Positions 41,344 to 51,991 of a DNA stretch of 52,305 nucleotides are shown here, piece by piece. The stretch comes from Nitrospirota bacterium (GTDB lineage: Bacteria > Nitrospirota > Thermodesulfovibrionia > Thermodesulfovibrionales > JdFR-85). The stretch's first letter is position 1. Every line of letters begins with the position of its first letter. Position numbers and translations under genes: made by a program. Below the pieces are notes generated by a model. The model worked only from the letters and a program-made list of their open reading frames with translations, was not told the DNA's origin and did not search any database. The DNA is taken from positions 1-52,305 of the forward strand of contig WFMM01000054.1 of assembly GCA_015484595.1 (NCBI GenBank), in the 5' to 3' direction.

Positions 41344-42600
41344 CTATTCCCTTATCTGCCCTGTTCCAAAGACTATGAACTTCTGGCAGGTGAGTTCCTC
41401 AAGCCCCATTGAACCGCGGGCATGAATCTTATCGGTAGAAATGCCTATCTCGGCACCAAGTCCAAACTGTCCACCGTCGTGAAGCCTTGTTGAGGCATTC
41501 ACCATTACAGCAGCAGAGTCAACCTCTCTGAGAAACCTCATAGCCCTGTGGTAGTTCTCTGTTACGATGGTCTCGGTGTGGCCTGAACTGTACCTGTCGA
41601 TATGTGTTATAGCTTCGTCCATGTCCTTTACCACCCTCACATTAAGCACGAGGTCGAGGTACTCGTTGTAGTAGTCCTCTTCTTTTGCCTCCTCAGCCTC
41701 CCTAAAGTACTCCCTTGTCTTTGAACAGCCCTTTATCTTTACGCCAAGCTCTGAAAGCCTCTTTAAAACCTCTGGTAAAAACTCTCTGGCAATCTCCTCA
41801 TCAACAAGCATGGTCTCCATAGCATTACATGTTCCAGGCCTCTGAACCTTTGCATTGATGCATATCTCTTTGGCCATCTCCGGGTCAGCATCCCGGTCAA
41901 CGAATACATGGCAGACCCCCTTGTAGTGTTTAAGCACGGGAACCCTTGAGTTTTCGGTAACAGCCCTTATAAGCCCCTCACCGCCTCTTGGGATAACAAG
42001 GTCAACGATGCCCTCAAGCTTTATCATCTCATAGATTGCCTCTCTATCAGGTGTGTCAATGAATGTGATGGCTCCCTGATGTATACCCTCTTCCTGGGCT
42101 GCCTCTCTCAGGATTTTCACTATAGCCCTGTTTGAGTTTACTGCCTCTGAGCCACCCCGGAGTAAAACCGCATTTCCAGCCTTCAGACAGAGACTCGTTG
42201 CATCGGCAGTAACATTTGGTCTTGACTCATAGATAATGCCTATAACCCCAATGGGCACCCTCATCTTCCCAACGGTCATGCCGTTTGGTCTCTGCCACAT
42301 CCTTGTAACCTCACCCACAGGGTCAGGAAGGGCTGCTATCTCTTTGAGACCTGTTGCCATCTCATCTATTCTTTTGTCAGTGAGGGTAAGCCTGTCTATA
42401 AGTGCTGAACTAAGCCCCTTTTGACGGGCATACTCTATGTCTTTTGAGTTTTCTTTCTTTAGCTCCTCCCTGGCATCCAGAATCCTCTGGGCCATGTTCA
42501 GAAGAACCCTGTTTTTCTGCTCGGTGCTTGCCCGAAGAAGCGCCCTTGCACCCTCTTTTGCCTCAAGGGCCTTCTCTAAGACGAACTCCTTTATGTCCAT
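41344..42600 (-). CDS. proA: Gamma-glutamyl phosphate reductase
   Basis: 418 residues, aldehyde-dehydrogenase fold, with IGVIGIIYESRPNVTADATSL, LVIPRGGEGLIRAV, catalytic Cys in NAKVQRPGTCNAMETML and ASTRLHDGGQFGLGAEIGIS. It makes glutamate-5-semialdehyde for proline synthesis. First gene of proA-lysS-lolC-orf-lolD, divergent from rpsB. GGGAGGAGTG site before ATG 42600. Confidence 0.96.
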   Translation of the reverse strand: MDIKEFVLEKALEAKEGARALLRASTEQKNRVLLNMAQRILDAREELKKENSKDIEYARQKGLSSALIDRLTLTDKRIDEMATGLKEIAALPDPVGEVTRMWQRPNGMTVGKMRVPIGVIGIIYESRPNVTADATSLCLKAGNAVLLRGGSEAVNSNRAIVKILREAAQEEGIHQGAITFIDTPDREAIYEMIKLEGIVDLVIPRGGEGLIRAVTENSRVPVLKHYKGVCHVFVDRDADPEMAKEICINAKVQRPGTCNAMETMLVDEEIAREFLPEVLKRLSELGVKIKGCSKTREYFREAEEAKEEDYYNEYLDLVLNVRVVKDMDEAITHIDRYSSGHTETIVTENYHRAMRFLREVDSAAVMVNASTRLHDGGQFGLGAEIGISTDKIHARGSMGLEELTCQKFIVFGTGQIRE

Positions 42601-42701
42601 GACACTCCTCCCTATAAGCAGTTTATAAACAGCAGCTATTAATATAACAGAAGAGTTTTACATTATAGCAAATTCCCTGTCAGCTCTGCACAGAGAATCC
42701 A

Positions 42702-42730
42702 TTGCAAAATGGTGGCAATTTATGTTATCT
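42702..42730 (+). promoter_or_regulatory. Promoter of the rpsB operon
   Basis: TTGCAA (42702-42707), 17 nt, TTATCT (42725-42730). It gives a leader of about 110 nt before rpsB, which is folded (next entry). Confidence 0.62.
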
Positions 42731-42737
42731 TTTCAGG

Positions 42738-42838
42738 CATTGCAGAACACACGCCCTGTGTAAAACTCCTGCGTGGTTCTTGCATCCCTGAAGGATGTAA
42801 GTGCAGGGTTAAGGGCGGAGGATTAAACCAGATTAAGG
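42738..42838 (+). promoter_or_regulatory. Structured rpsB leader, possible S2 autoregulatory site
   Basis: Local hairpins ACACA/TGTGT and CATCC-CTGA-GGATG are enclosed by a long-range pairing of CGCCCTG with CAGGG...GGGCG just upstream of the ribosome site. Ribosomal protein S2 operons are often controlled by S2 binding to such leaders; no direct match to a described family was verified. Confidence 0.4.
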
Positions 42839-42850
42839 AGGAACAAGATT

Positions 42851-43659
42851 ATGGCTGTAGTAACGATGAAGGAACTGCTTGAGGCTGGTGTCCACTTCGG
42901 ACATCAGGTGAAACGCTGGAATCCGAAGATGAAAAAGTACATCTTCGGTGAGCGTAACGGTATCTACATTATCGACCTGCAGAAGACCTTAAGAGGTATT
43001 GAAGATGCCTACAACTTCATGAAAGAGGTTGCAGCTACAGGCCAGCATGTGCTTTTTGTTGGCACAAAGAAACAGGCCCAGGACTCCATAAGGGAGGAGG
43101 CCCAGAGGGCAGGGGTTTTCTATGTAAACAACCGTTGGCTTGGTGGAATGCTTACAAACTTTTCTACCATCAAAAAGAGCATTGAAAAACTAAAAAGGAT
43201 AGAGAAGATGAGAGAGGACGGCACCTATGAGGCCCTGACCAAAAAGGAGGTTGCCAAATACGAAAAGACCCGTATGAAGCTTGAAAAGAACCTTGGTGGC
43301 ATCAAGGAGATGAACGACCTGCCAGCAGCTGTCTTCATCGTTGACCCTAAAAAGGAACACATCGCAGTGCTTGAGGCAAGAAAACTCAACATCCCGGTGG
43401 TAGCCATAGTTGACACCAACTGCGACCCTGACCTGATTGACTTCGTAATCCCGGGTAACGACGATGCCATAAGGGCAATAAGACTGATTACATCAAAGAT
43501 GGCAGATGCCATAGTGGAAGGCAAGGATATACTCAACAAGTCTCTTGAAGAGGCAGCCGAAGAGGCAGCAATACAGGAAAAGATAGAAATGGAAGAGCAG
43601 ACTGAAGAGCCAGCTACTGAAGCAATAGAGGAAAAGACCGAAACAGAGGAGGTTACATA

Positions 43660-43660
<1 letters not shown>
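42851..43660 (+). CDS. rpsB: 30S ribosomal protein S2
   Basis: 269 residues. Conserved [39 protein letters not shown], and [20 protein letters not shown]. The C-terminus (about 230-269) is an acidic extension rich in E/A/T that is not part of the core. AAGGAGG site before ATG. It overlaps tsf by 1 bp. Start of the translation operon rpsB-tsf-pyrH-frr. Confidence 0.98.
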
Positions 43661-44974
<1,314 letters not shown>

Positions 44975-45001
44975 TACATTACTGAAGCAGGGAGGAGGGC
45001 C

Positions 45002-45559
45002 ATGGATAAAGCTCTGAAGAAAAGGCTTCAGGAAAAGATGGACAAGGCATTGGAGGTGTATAAACACGACCTTGCCACCATAAGAACTGGCAGGGCATCG
45101 CTGTCTTTAATTGAAGGGATTACCGTTGATTACTACGGCACACAGACACCGCTTAATCAGGTTGCCACCCTTTCAGTGCCAGACCCAAAGACGATTACCA
45201 TACAACCCTGGGAACAAAGGATAATCCCGGACATTGAAAAGGCCATTCTTCAGTCAGACCTCGGGATTACACCAACCAACGACGGAAAGGTAATCAGATT
45301 AAACATCCCACCCCTTACAGAGGAAAGAAGAAAACAGCTTGTAAAGGTGGTCAGAAAGAGGGCTGAAGAGGCAAGGGTTGCCATCAGAAACATCAGAAGG
45401 GAATTTAACGAAGAGCTTAAAAAGATGGAGAAAAACAAAGAGATCAGTGAAGATCAGCTTAAAAAGGACCTTGACGAAGTGCAGAAGGTAACCGATGAGC
45501 ACATAAAAAAGGTTGACAAAATCCTTGAAAGCAAGGAAAATGAAATCATGGAAGTTTAA
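45002..45559 (+). CDS. frr: Ribosome recycling factor
   Basis: 185 residues, standard length: LATIRTGRASLSLIEGITVDYYG, TPLNQVATLSVPDPKTITIQPW, IRLNIPPLTEERRKQLVK, NIRREFNEELKKMEKNKE. It releases the post-termination ribosome with EF-G. GGGAGG site before the ATG. Followed by an unknown 53-residue gene. Confidence 0.97.
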   Translation: MDKALKKRLQEKMDKALEVYKHDLATIRTGRASLSLIEGITVDYYGTQTPLNQVATLSVPDPKTITIQPWEQRIIPDIEKAILQSDLGITPTNDGKVIRLNIPPLTEERRKQLVKVVRKRAEEARVAIRNIRREFNEELKKMEKNKEISEDQLKKDLDEVQKVTDEHIKKVDKILESKENEIMEV

Positions 45560-45571
45560 GGAGGTTTTAAG

Positions 45572-45733
45572 ATGAACGCAAACTTCATGGTAAAGGTGGA
45601 GGACGCTAAACTGCCTGACATTCAGAAGGCTCTTAAGGCCGCTGGCATCAAGGTAAGAAGCATAATAGAGGTTTACAAGGAAGATACCTCAAAACAGGAA
45701 AAGGCAGGAGGAGATGGCGAAGAAAAAGGATAA
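45572..45733 (+). CDS. Unknown 53-residue protein between frr and dksA-like gene
   Basis: MNANFMVKVEDAKLPDIQKA begins a small alpha/beta protein (LKAAGIKVRSIIEVYKEDT follows) with a charged tail. An AAGGAGG site lies 7 nt before the ATG, and the stop overlaps the dksA-like start by 20 bp, so it is coupled to both neighbours. Family not recognised. A ferredoxin-like beta-alpha-beta half is possible from the pattern; no catalytic residues. Confidence 0.72.
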   Translation: MNANFMVKVEDAKLPDIQKALKAAGIKVRSIIEVYKEDTSKQEKAGGDGEEKG

Positions 45734-46127
45734 ATCAGAGTCAGTGCAGCAAAGAAAGGAACGCCTGAAGAAGCTTCTTCTTCAGAAGAGACAGGAAGTA
45801 CTTGACGAGGCAAAGACCGAGATAGGCAAGTTCATCAGGGGCGAAAACAAACAGGAGATCGAAACCGCCCTTGATGATGGAGACTGGTCTGTAGTTGACC
45901 TCAACGAAGACCTAAATCTGAAAAAGCTCTCCACCCATAAGGAGATGCTGAACAAGATAGACGAGGCATTGAGGAAGCTTCAGGAGGGGACTTACGGTAT
46001 CTGTGAGGAATGTGGAGCAGAGATACCTGAGGAGAGATTAAAGATTATACCCTTTGCCATATACTGCGTGGACTGCATGGAAAACATTGAAAAGATTCAG
46101 GAGATGGAAAAGGAAGACCTCTTTTAA
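45714..46127 (+). CDS. DksA/TraR-family zinc-finger protein
   Basis: 137 residues: long N-terminal coiled coil (RKERLKKLLLQKRQEVLDEAK), then a C4 zinc finger ICEECGAEIPEERLKIIPF ... CVDCMENIEK. The coiled-coil tip carries DDGDWSVVDL rather than the strict DxxDxA of DksA, so it may be a regulator of RNA polymerase of the broader TraR/YocK type. Its stop codon overlaps the hisH stop (convergent, 4 bp). Confidence 0.88.
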   Translation: MAKKKDKSESVQQRKERLKKLLLQKRQEVLDEAKTEIGKFIRGENKQEIETALDDGDWSVVDLNEDLNLKKLSTHKEMLNKIDEALRKLQEGTYGICEECGAEIPEERLKIIPFAIYCVDCMENIEKIQEMEKEDLF

Positions 46128-46738
46128 CTGCCACTGCAAATTTTTCCGAAACCCTCAAGCACCTTAAGGCCAAGGGCCTGGCTTTTCTCTGGATGAAACT
46201 GCATGGCAACTATGTTGTCACGCCATATCATGGATGTAAACTCTATACCGTACTCTGTGGTTGCAGCCACCACAGAGGTATCTTCGGGTTCAACATAATA
46301 GGAGTGCACGAAGTAAAAGTAGCTTCCATCAGGCACACTATCAAAAACAGGTGGTCTTTTCTTCAGATGTACCCTGTTCCAGCCCATGTGGGGGATCTTA
46401 AGCCCCATGTCCGGAAACCTCCTGACCCTGCCCTTGATCACATCAAGCCCCTCATACCTTCCAAACTCCTCTGACTCTGTAAATAGAATCTGAAGCCCAA
46501 GACATATCCCCAGGTAGGGCTTACCCTTCTCAATGGATTTCAGTATCACATCAACGAGGCCAAGCTCTTTCAGGCGGCTAATACAGTCTCTGAAGGCTCC
46601 AACGCCAGGGACAACTATACCACTTGCATTTTCTATCACCGACGGCTCTGAAGTGACCTTTGCATCACAGGAAACCTTTAAAAAACCCTTTTCAACGCTT
46701 TTGAGGTTTCCCATGCCATAGTCAACGATGGCTATCAA
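46124..46738 (-). CDS. hisH: Imidazole glycerol phosphate synthase, glutaminase subunit HisH
   Basis: 204 residues, class I glutamine amidotransferase: IAIVDYGMGNLKSVEKGF, nucleophile elbow GKPYLGICLGLQILF (Cys), and MQFHPEKSQ (His-Glu). It supplies ammonia to HisF in histidine synthesis. hisF is not in the window, so this is an isolated his gene, overlapping the 104-residue gene upstream (ATGA). Confidence 0.96.
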   Translation of the reverse strand: MIAIVDYGMGNLKSVEKGFLKVSCDAKVTSEPSVIENASGIVVPGVGAFRDCISRLKELGLVDVILKSIEKGKPYLGICLGLQILFTESEEFGRYEGLDVIKGRVRRFPDMGLKIPHMGWNRVHLKKRPPVFDSVPDGSYFYFVHSYYVEPEDTSVVAATTEYGIEFTSMIWRDNIVAMQFHPEKSQALGLKVLEGFGKICSGS

Positions 46739-47049
46739 TCCTCGTCGTCCTCCTCGATTATCTGACCCTTCAGTCCATCGTAGGAAAGAACGCAGATTGC
46801 GCCGGTCTCACCGTTGTCAGGGAAGCAGATGTGTCTGTAGGAGGCGGTCTTTCCGTAATTTTCCCTCATGTTTTCCCAGCCATTCACAAAGAACTCACAT
46901 TCGTCGTTAAAACATATCCAGAGGTAGGCTACACCCCAGCCAAGACCGTCTCCAATGTTATAGGGTGGAGGCTCAATCTTTGTCATCTTCGTTCCACAGT
47001 AAGGGCAGGTCGGTGGTTTGGTGACTTTATAATTCTTTGTAATAATCAT
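46735..47049 (-). CDS. Unknown zinc-ribbon protein upstream of hisH (104 aa)
   Basis: MIITKNYKVTKPPTCPYCGT starts the protein; a second Cys pair is in YLWICFNDECEFFVNGWENM. The CPYCG ... CxxxxC pattern suggests one zinc site and an Ogr/Delta- or ribbon-like fold. The middle has PPYNIGDGLGWGVAYLW and the end is very acidic (EEDDED). Good AGGAGG site. Family not recognised; translational coupling to hisH is probably incidental. Confidence 0.8.
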   Translation of the reverse strand: MIITKNYKVTKPPTCPYCGTKMTKIEPPPYNIGDGLGWGVAYLWICFNDECEFFVNGWENMRENYGKTASYRHICFPDNGETGAICVLSYDGLKGQIIEEDDED

Positions 47050-47157
47050 AGCATCCTCCTTTTTCAGTAAATTAAGACCGTGAAAGCTCTCTCTGTAAAG
47101 GTAACACTCTGTCCTTTATTATGCCATAATTCACCAAATTGAAGATACCCTGTTACA

Positions 47158-49560
47158 TTAGAGCCTTTTCTTTCTGAGTCTCAGTGAGTTACTCACCACT
47201 GATACCGAACTGAATGCCATGGCAGCAGATGCAAACATGGGATTAAGCAAGGGGCCTCCAAAGGGATAAAGTATGCCTGCAGCAATGGGGATGCCGATGG
47301 TGTTGTAGAAAAATGCCCAGAAAAGATTCTGTTTAATGGTTCTTATAGTGAGTTTACTCAGCCTTATGGCCTCTGAAACACTGGTAAGCTCACCCTTTAT
47401 CAGGGTTATATCCGATGCCTCCATGGCAATGTCTGTGCCTGTCCCTATTGCTATACCCACATCTGCCTCTGTCAGGGCAGGTGCATCGTTAATACCGTCA
47501 CCAACCATTGCCACCACCTTACCCTCTTTTTTTAGTTCCCTGATTATATTCACCTTTCCCTCCGGAAGCACACCTGCGTAAAACCTCTCTATTCCAACCT
47601 CCTTTGCGATACTTGCTGCAACTGCCTCGTTATCCCCTGTAAGCATGACCACCTCTATGCCCATTGCCCTCAGGTCAGCAATTGCCTTAAGGGAGCTCTC
47701 CTTTAGCTTATCTGCAATGGTTATCACCCCTGAGGGTTTTCCATTAATTGCGACGACCACAGCGGTCTTACCCTGGGCGTTCTGTTTTTGAACCGTCTCC
47801 TTAACAGCCTCTATGTCTATACCTTCCTTTTTCAGAAGCTCAGGGTTTCCTATTAGTACATCCTTACCAGAAACCCTTGCCTTTACACCCCCACCAGGTA
47901 TTGCTATAAACTCCTCGGAAGGGGTGAGCTGGATGTTAATCTCCCTGGCCTTTTCCACTATTGCCTGTGCAAGGGGATGTTCTGAAGAGGACTCTGCTGA
48001 GGCAGAAATAGCAAGCACCTCCTCTTTACTAAAACCCTCTGCAGGGAAGACATCCACCACCTCAGGGGAGCCCTTTGTAATAGTGCCTGTCTTGTCCATT
48101 ACCACCACATCTATCTTATGAGCCATCTCAAGTGCCTCTGCATCCCTTATCAAGATGCCCCTTTCAGCTCCCTTTCCAGTGCCAACCATAAGGGCGGTTG
48201 GAGTGGCAAGCCCAAGTGCACAGGGACAGGCAATTATCAGCACTGCTATAAAGTTCATAAGTGCTCGTGTGAAGGCTGGCTCAGGCCCTAAAAAGTACCA
48301 TATAAAGAATGTCACCGTTGCAGTGACGATAACCACAGGCACAAATACCGAGGCGACCCTGTCTGCAAGGCGTTGAATGGGAGCCTTGCTTCCCTGTGCC
48401 TCTTCAACGAGTCTTATAATCTGAGAAAGGGCCGTGTCCTTACCTATCTTTGTTGCCCGTAGCTTAAGGCTTCCTGCCTTGTTAACAGTGCCCCCGAAAA
48501 CCGTATCGCCTGTGCTTTTTTCAACAGGCACACTCTCGCCAGTAAGCATTGACTCATCCACTGAAGAAAAACCATCTATTACCACCCCATCTACGGGTAT
48601 CCGCTCTCCTGGCTTCACTACCACTATGTCACCAGGCACCACCTCATCAATGGGCACCTCTGTCTCCTTTCCGTCTCTTTCAACCTTTGCGGTTTTTGCC
48701 TGAAGACCTATGAGACGCCTCATTGCCTCAGAGGTTCTACCCTTTGTTCGAGCCTCAAGAAGCCTTCCAAACAGTATAAGCGTGATAATAACCGCTGCAG
48801 TATCAAAATACACATGAGCACTAAGCCCCTGAGCCCTGAAAAAATCAGGAAAGAAGGTGACCATCACACTGTAGATATAGGCTGAAAAGGTGCCTACCGT
48901 GATGAGGGTGTTCATGTTTGTAGAGCCGTGTTTCAATGCATTAAAGGCAGCCCTGTGAAAACGCATACCAGCCCAGAATTGAACAGGAGTAGTAAGTAAA
49001 AGAAGAACATACCAGTTTGAAAGAAGCGGAACCTTAAGTAAACTCCCTGCAAGAACCAGAGACGAAAGCACTGCACTTACAAGGAATCTCCTCTTAAGGT
49101 CATTAAGCTCCCTCTGCCGCTCTATCCTTTCCCGGTCTATAAACTCCTCAGAAATAACCTCAAGCTCGTATCCCTCTGCCTTTACCACCCTTTTAAAATC
49201 TTCAAAACTTACAACAGTGGGAATGTACTGGATTGAGGCCTTCTCAGTTGCGAGGTTTACATTCACAGAAATCACACCCTTAAGTGCAGAAATAGCCCTT
49301 TCGACTGCTGAAACGCAGGCTGCACAGGTCATCCCTTTTACAGAGTATTCACTCTTTATGGTAACTACATCGTAGCCCTCGTCCTTTACCACACTTATGA
49401 GTTTGTTAATGTCTACGGTATCCTCAGCCTCAATCTTTGCCTTTTCAGAGGCAAAGTTCACATTCACGGAACTGACCCCCTCAACCCTTGAAAGGGCATT
49501 CTCAACTGCCTTTACACAGGCTGCACAGGTCATCCCTTTGATTGGCAATGTTATGGTCAT
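47158..49560 (-). CDS. copA: Cu+-exporting P1B-type ATPase
   Basis: 800 residues. Two N-terminal heavy-metal-binding domains with CxxC (C12/C15 and C79/C82, both GMTCAAC), transmembrane CPC motif ([17 protein letters not shown]), phosphorylation site [13 protein letters not shown] loop ([11 protein letters not shown]), HP locus ([10 protein letters not shown]) and [10 protein letters not shown]. The CPC plus YN..G and MxxSS features mark Cu+ selectivity (IB-1). It exports copper across the inner membrane. No CueR- or CsoR-like regulator lies adjacent. Confidence 0.96.
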   Translation of the reverse strand: MTITLPIKGMTCAACVKAVENALSRVEGVSSVNVNFASEKAKIEAEDTVDINKLISVVKDEGYDVVTIKSEYSVKGMTCAACVSAVERAISALKGVISVNVNLATEKASIQYIPTVVSFEDFKRVVKAEGYELEVISEEFIDRERIERQRELNDLKRRFLVSAVLSSLVLAGSLLKVPLLSNWYVLLLLTTPVQFWAGMRFHRAAFNALKHGSTNMNTLITVGTFSAYIYSVMVTFFPDFFRAQGLSAHVYFDTAAVIITLILFGRLLEARTKGRTSEAMRRLIGLQAKTAKVERDGKETEVPIDEVVPGDIVVVKPGERIPVDGVVIDGFSSVDESMLTGESVPVEKSTGDTVFGGTVNKAGSLKLRATKIGKDTALSQIIRLVEEAQGSKAPIQRLADRVASVFVPVVIVTATVTFFIWYFLGPEPAFTRALMNFIAVLIIACPCALGLATPTALMVGTGKGAERGILIRDAEALEMAHKIDVVVMDKTGTITKGSPEVVDVFPAEGFSKEEVLAISASAESSSEHPLAQAIVEKAREINIQLTPSEEFIAIPGGGVKARVSGKDVLIGNPELLKKEGIDIEAVKETVQKQNAQGKTAVVVAINGKPSGVITIADKLKESSLKAIADLRAMGIEVVMLTGDNEAVAASIAKEVGIERFYAGVLPEGKVNIIRELKKEGKVVAMVGDGINDAPALTEADVGIAIGTGTDIAMEASDITLIKGELTSVSEAIRLSKLTIRTIKQNLFWAFFYNTIGIPIAAGILYPFGGPLLNPMFASAAMAFSSVSVVSNSLRLRKKRL

Positions 49561-49623
49561 GGCCCTGTCTCTCCTTACACTCTAATTATCTCATGGTATT
49601 GTGAAGTTTTTGTGAAATTTGAA

Positions 49624-49742
49624 TAGGGAAAATCCTAAATTCCAATTTTCCAAACTACAATACCAATATTGTCTGAGACTCAAAACTTATGAAAAAAGCA
49701 ACGCAAAAACGCAAAGAACGCGATTAACGCAAACAACGCAAT
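49624..49742. repeat. Heptad tract and a 5-unit 9-bp array (minus orientation) upstream of copA
   Basis: 49624-49680 has aaatcct/aaattcc-type heptads. 49698-49742 read on the minus strand gives ttgcgttgt, ttgcgttaa, tcgcgttct, ttgcgttt (8 bp) and ttgcgttgc, the only copy of the 9-bp family on this strand. This is the bulk of the 326-bp spacer between copA and ferredoxin. Confidence 0.8.
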
Positions 49743-49771
49743 AAACTGTGTCCCTGATATATATCATAGTA

Positions 49772-50075
<304 letters not shown>

Positions 50076-50086
50076 TGTTAACCTTC

Positions 50087-50118
50087 ATGGGATGTCCTGC
50101 CCGGGCAGGACATCCCAT
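50087..50118. terminator. Bidirectional terminator, 16-bp perfect stem
   Basis: ATGGGATGTCCTGCCC (50087-50102) is the exact complement of GGGCAGGACATCCCAT (50103-50118). Flanks are GTTTATTT on the plus side; the grxU stop codon (minus strand) is two bases away. It serves the convergent ferredoxin and grxU transcripts. Confidence 0.82.
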
Positions 50119-50120
50119 GT

Positions 50121-50357
50121 TTATTTAAGAAGCCTTTCTATCTCCTTTAAATTTTCTTTAAACCCTACGAAGACCTTCCCGTCTATTACAATGGTGGGAG
50201 TGGCGAGTCTTCCGTATTTCGTTGCAAGTTCGTCGCGGGCCTGTGCATCTTTAGAGACATCTCTTTCAACAAAGGATATGTCCCTTTCTTTCATGTAGGC
50301 CTTACAGGCCTGACAGTCAGGTCATGTTGGAGATGAGTAAATCACAACCTCTGGCAT
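50121..50357 (-). CDS. grxU: Glutaredoxin-like protein with in-frame UGA (selenocysteine) in the CxxC motif
   Basis: 78 residues when UGA at 50322-50324 (codon 12) is read through: VVIYSSPT-U-PDCQACKAYM. The thioredoxin/glutaredoxin fold is complete, including the cis-Pro motif RLATPTIVIDGKVFVGF and final helix NLKEIERLL. The UGA takes the place of the nucleophilic Cys (UxxC). A SECIS-like hairpin follows. Start ATG 50357 lies 2 nt after the stop of the histone-like gene, with GGGGAAG upstream. A standard caller would miss it. Likely a thiol-redox carrier; it could reduce the selenoperoxiredoxin (inference). Confidence 0.9.
50294..50324 (-). promoter_or_regulatory. Candidate SECIS element for grxU
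   Basis: Minus reading: UGA, 6 nt, then TGT-(C)-AGGCCT-GTA-AGGCCT-ACA, a 9-bp stem with one bulged C and loop GTA. UGA-to-loop distance is 16 nt and the loop begins with G, at the lower limit of the bacterial range. The bulge resembles the bulged base of the E. coli fdhF element. Confidence 0.7.
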
Positions 50358-50359
50358 GA

Positions 50360-50785
50360 TTACTTCCCCGCTGCTCTCGTGGCTTTTTTTGTCTTTGCTT
50401 TGACAGTCTTTTTGGCTGATTTAGCCTTTGAAGTGGTTTTCTTTCTGGCTACGGTTTTTGCCTTCTTTGCTGTCTCCTTTATTTTGCCCTCCAACTTTTT
50501 AACCTGTTCATCCATTTTACCAATCTTTTCAAGCACCTTCTGAACCTTTTCATCCCTTAGTGGATTCTTTCTTTTGTCATGTTGCAGGTCATACACGAGC
50601 CCACCAAGCTCGGTAAGCTGTGCCTGTATCTTTTGTTTCAGCTCAAAGACCTTGACCTTCTTTTTAATGTCATCCGTTACATGCTCAGCCCTCGACTTGA
50701 TAACCTCCTTGCTTTCCTTCAATGCCTCAAGCCCTTCGTCGATACCCTTTTTGATGTCCCTCTTAAGTTTGTCCCAGAATCCCAT
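50360..50785 (-). CDS. Histone H1-like Lys/Ala-rich coiled-coil protein (141 aa)
   Basis: N-terminal half is helical and amphipathic (GFWDKLKRDIKKGIDEGLE, LKQKIQAQLTELGGLVYDLQ); the last 40 residues are almost wholly K, A, T and S (ARKKTTSKAKSAKKTVKAKT), like bacterial H1 homologues. It probably binds DNA or polyphosphate through the tail. Good AGGAGG site before ATG 50785. Same transcript as grxU. Low sequence complexity means homology calls would be weak. Confidence 0.8.
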   Translation of the reverse strand: MGFWDKLKRDIKKGIDEGLEALKESKEVIKSRAEHVTDDIKKKVKVFELKQKIQAQLTELGGLVYDLQHDKRKNPLRDEKVQKVLEKIGKMDEQVKKLEGKIKETAKKAKTVARKKTTSKAKSAKKTVKAKTKKATRAAGK

Positions 50786-50896
50786 AAGCCTTCCTCCTTT
50801 TAAAATAAAAAATCAAATTCTTAAAGAAGATTATAACACAGATTTTAAGAATTTAAAAAACTTTTAAAATTATAAAAAAAATTATTCCCTGAATTC

Positions 50897-50924
50897 TTGA
50901 CAAAAATTTTACAGCTGTGATAAA
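50897..50924 (+). promoter_or_regulatory. Promoter of the ATP synthase operon
   Basis: TTGACA (50897-50902), 16-nt spacer, GATAAA (50919-50924) upstream of atpF'. Perfect -35, moderate -10. Confidence 0.6.
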
Positions 50925-50968
50925 GTTCAACACTTTTTAAAAAATCTTCCATAAACTGGAGTAGGGTG

Positions 50969-51388
50969 ATGATAGAACTCAACAAATGGTTCTTTGTCCT
51001 GCTATTTAATTTTCTGTTTTTGATCGTTGTCTTAAATATCCTTGTCTTTAAACCTTTACTTGAGGTCTTTGATAAGAGAAAGGAAAATACCGAAGGTGCC
51101 CTTGAAGAGGCAAAGAGGATTAATGAAGAAAAAGACAGGGTCTTAGCTGAATACCAGAAAGCTCTTGCAGAGGCAAGAGAGCAGGCACGACAGACCTATA
51201 ATGCACTAAGAGAAGAAGGGCTTGCAAAACAGAAAGAGCTTATCACAAAGGCTCACGAAGAGGCAGTCAAGGAAATAGAGCAGGCACAGAAGCAGATAAG
51301 GGCTGAAACCGAAAAGGCAAGAAAGGAACTTGGAGAGGTAGTAAGAAAATTCTCAGAAGAAATAGTAAAAAAGCTTGTAGAGGTTTAA
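50969..51388 (+). CDS. atpF': F-type ATP synthase subunit b' (first b-type subunit)
   Basis: 139 residues from ATG 50969 (a GTG one codon earlier is possible). N-terminal membrane segment (FFVLLFNFLFLIVVLNILVF) with KPLLEVFDKRKENTEGAL after it and a long charged helix. It is the stator b'-type subunit and forms a heterodimer with the next gene. Its stop overlaps atpF by 1 bp. Confidence 0.93.
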   Translation: MIELNKWFFVLLFNFLFLIVVLNILVFKPLLEVFDKRKENTEGALEEAKRINEEKDRVLAEYQKALAEAREQARQTYNALREEGLAKQKELITKAHEEAVKEIEQAQKQIRAETEKARKELGEVVRKFSEEIVKKLVEV

Positions 51389-51990
51389 TGGATATGAAAA
51401 ATAGAATAAGGTTAAAGGTAATTTTTGAGACCCTTGCATTTGGATTAACTCTGGCTGTATTAATAGCCCCTGTGGTATTTGCAGCTGAGGAGGCTTCAGC
51501 AGGTGAGCATCACGGAACTGACTGGAAGGAGTGGCTCTGGAAGATAATAAACTTCGTTATACTGGTTGTAATTCTGGTTAAATTCCTTGGCAAACCCATG
51601 AGGGAGTACTTCAAAAAGAGAACAGAGATAATCCAGAAGTCACTTGATGAGGCAAGAGAGGCCAAGGAACTCGCCCAGAGGGCACTCACAGAGGTTCAGG
51701 AAAAGATAAAACTGAAGGACGAAGAGATAGAAAAGATAATTGAAGCTGCAAGGGCATCGGGCGTTGCAGACAGAGATGAATTGATTAAAAAGGGCGAAGA
51801 GATGTCACAAAAGATAAAGGAACAGGCAAAAAGCAACATAGACATGGAACTTAAAAACGCAAAGGCAAAACTCAGAGCAGAGGCTGCAGAGCTTGCTGTT
51901 AAACTTGCAGAGAAAAGGCTCAAAGAGCAGCTTACTGAAGAGGAACAGTTAAAAATACTTGAGGATTCAATAAAGAGATTAGAGGAGTAA
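51388..51990 (+). CDS. atpF: F-type ATP synthase subunit b with extra N-terminal hydrophobic leader
   Basis: 200 residues. A first hydrophobic stretch at about 12-30 (FGLTLAVLIAPVVFAAEE) looks like a cleavable signal; the true stator segment is at about 45-65 (LWKIINFVILVVILVKFLGK), followed by PMREYFKKRTEIIQKSLDEA and the long dimerising helix. Such leaders occur in deltaproteobacterial and Nitrospirota b subunits. Confidence 0.94.
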   Translation: MDMKNRIRLKVIFETLAFGLTLAVLIAPVVFAAEEASAGEHHGTDWKEWLWKIINFVILVVILVKFLGKPMREYFKKRTEIIQKSLDEAREAKELAQRALTEVQEKIKLKDEEIEKIIEAARASGVADRDELIKKGEEMSQKIKEQAKSNIDMELKNAKAKLRAEAAELAVKLAEKRLKEQLTEEEQLKILEDSIKRLEE

Positions 51991-51991
51991 G

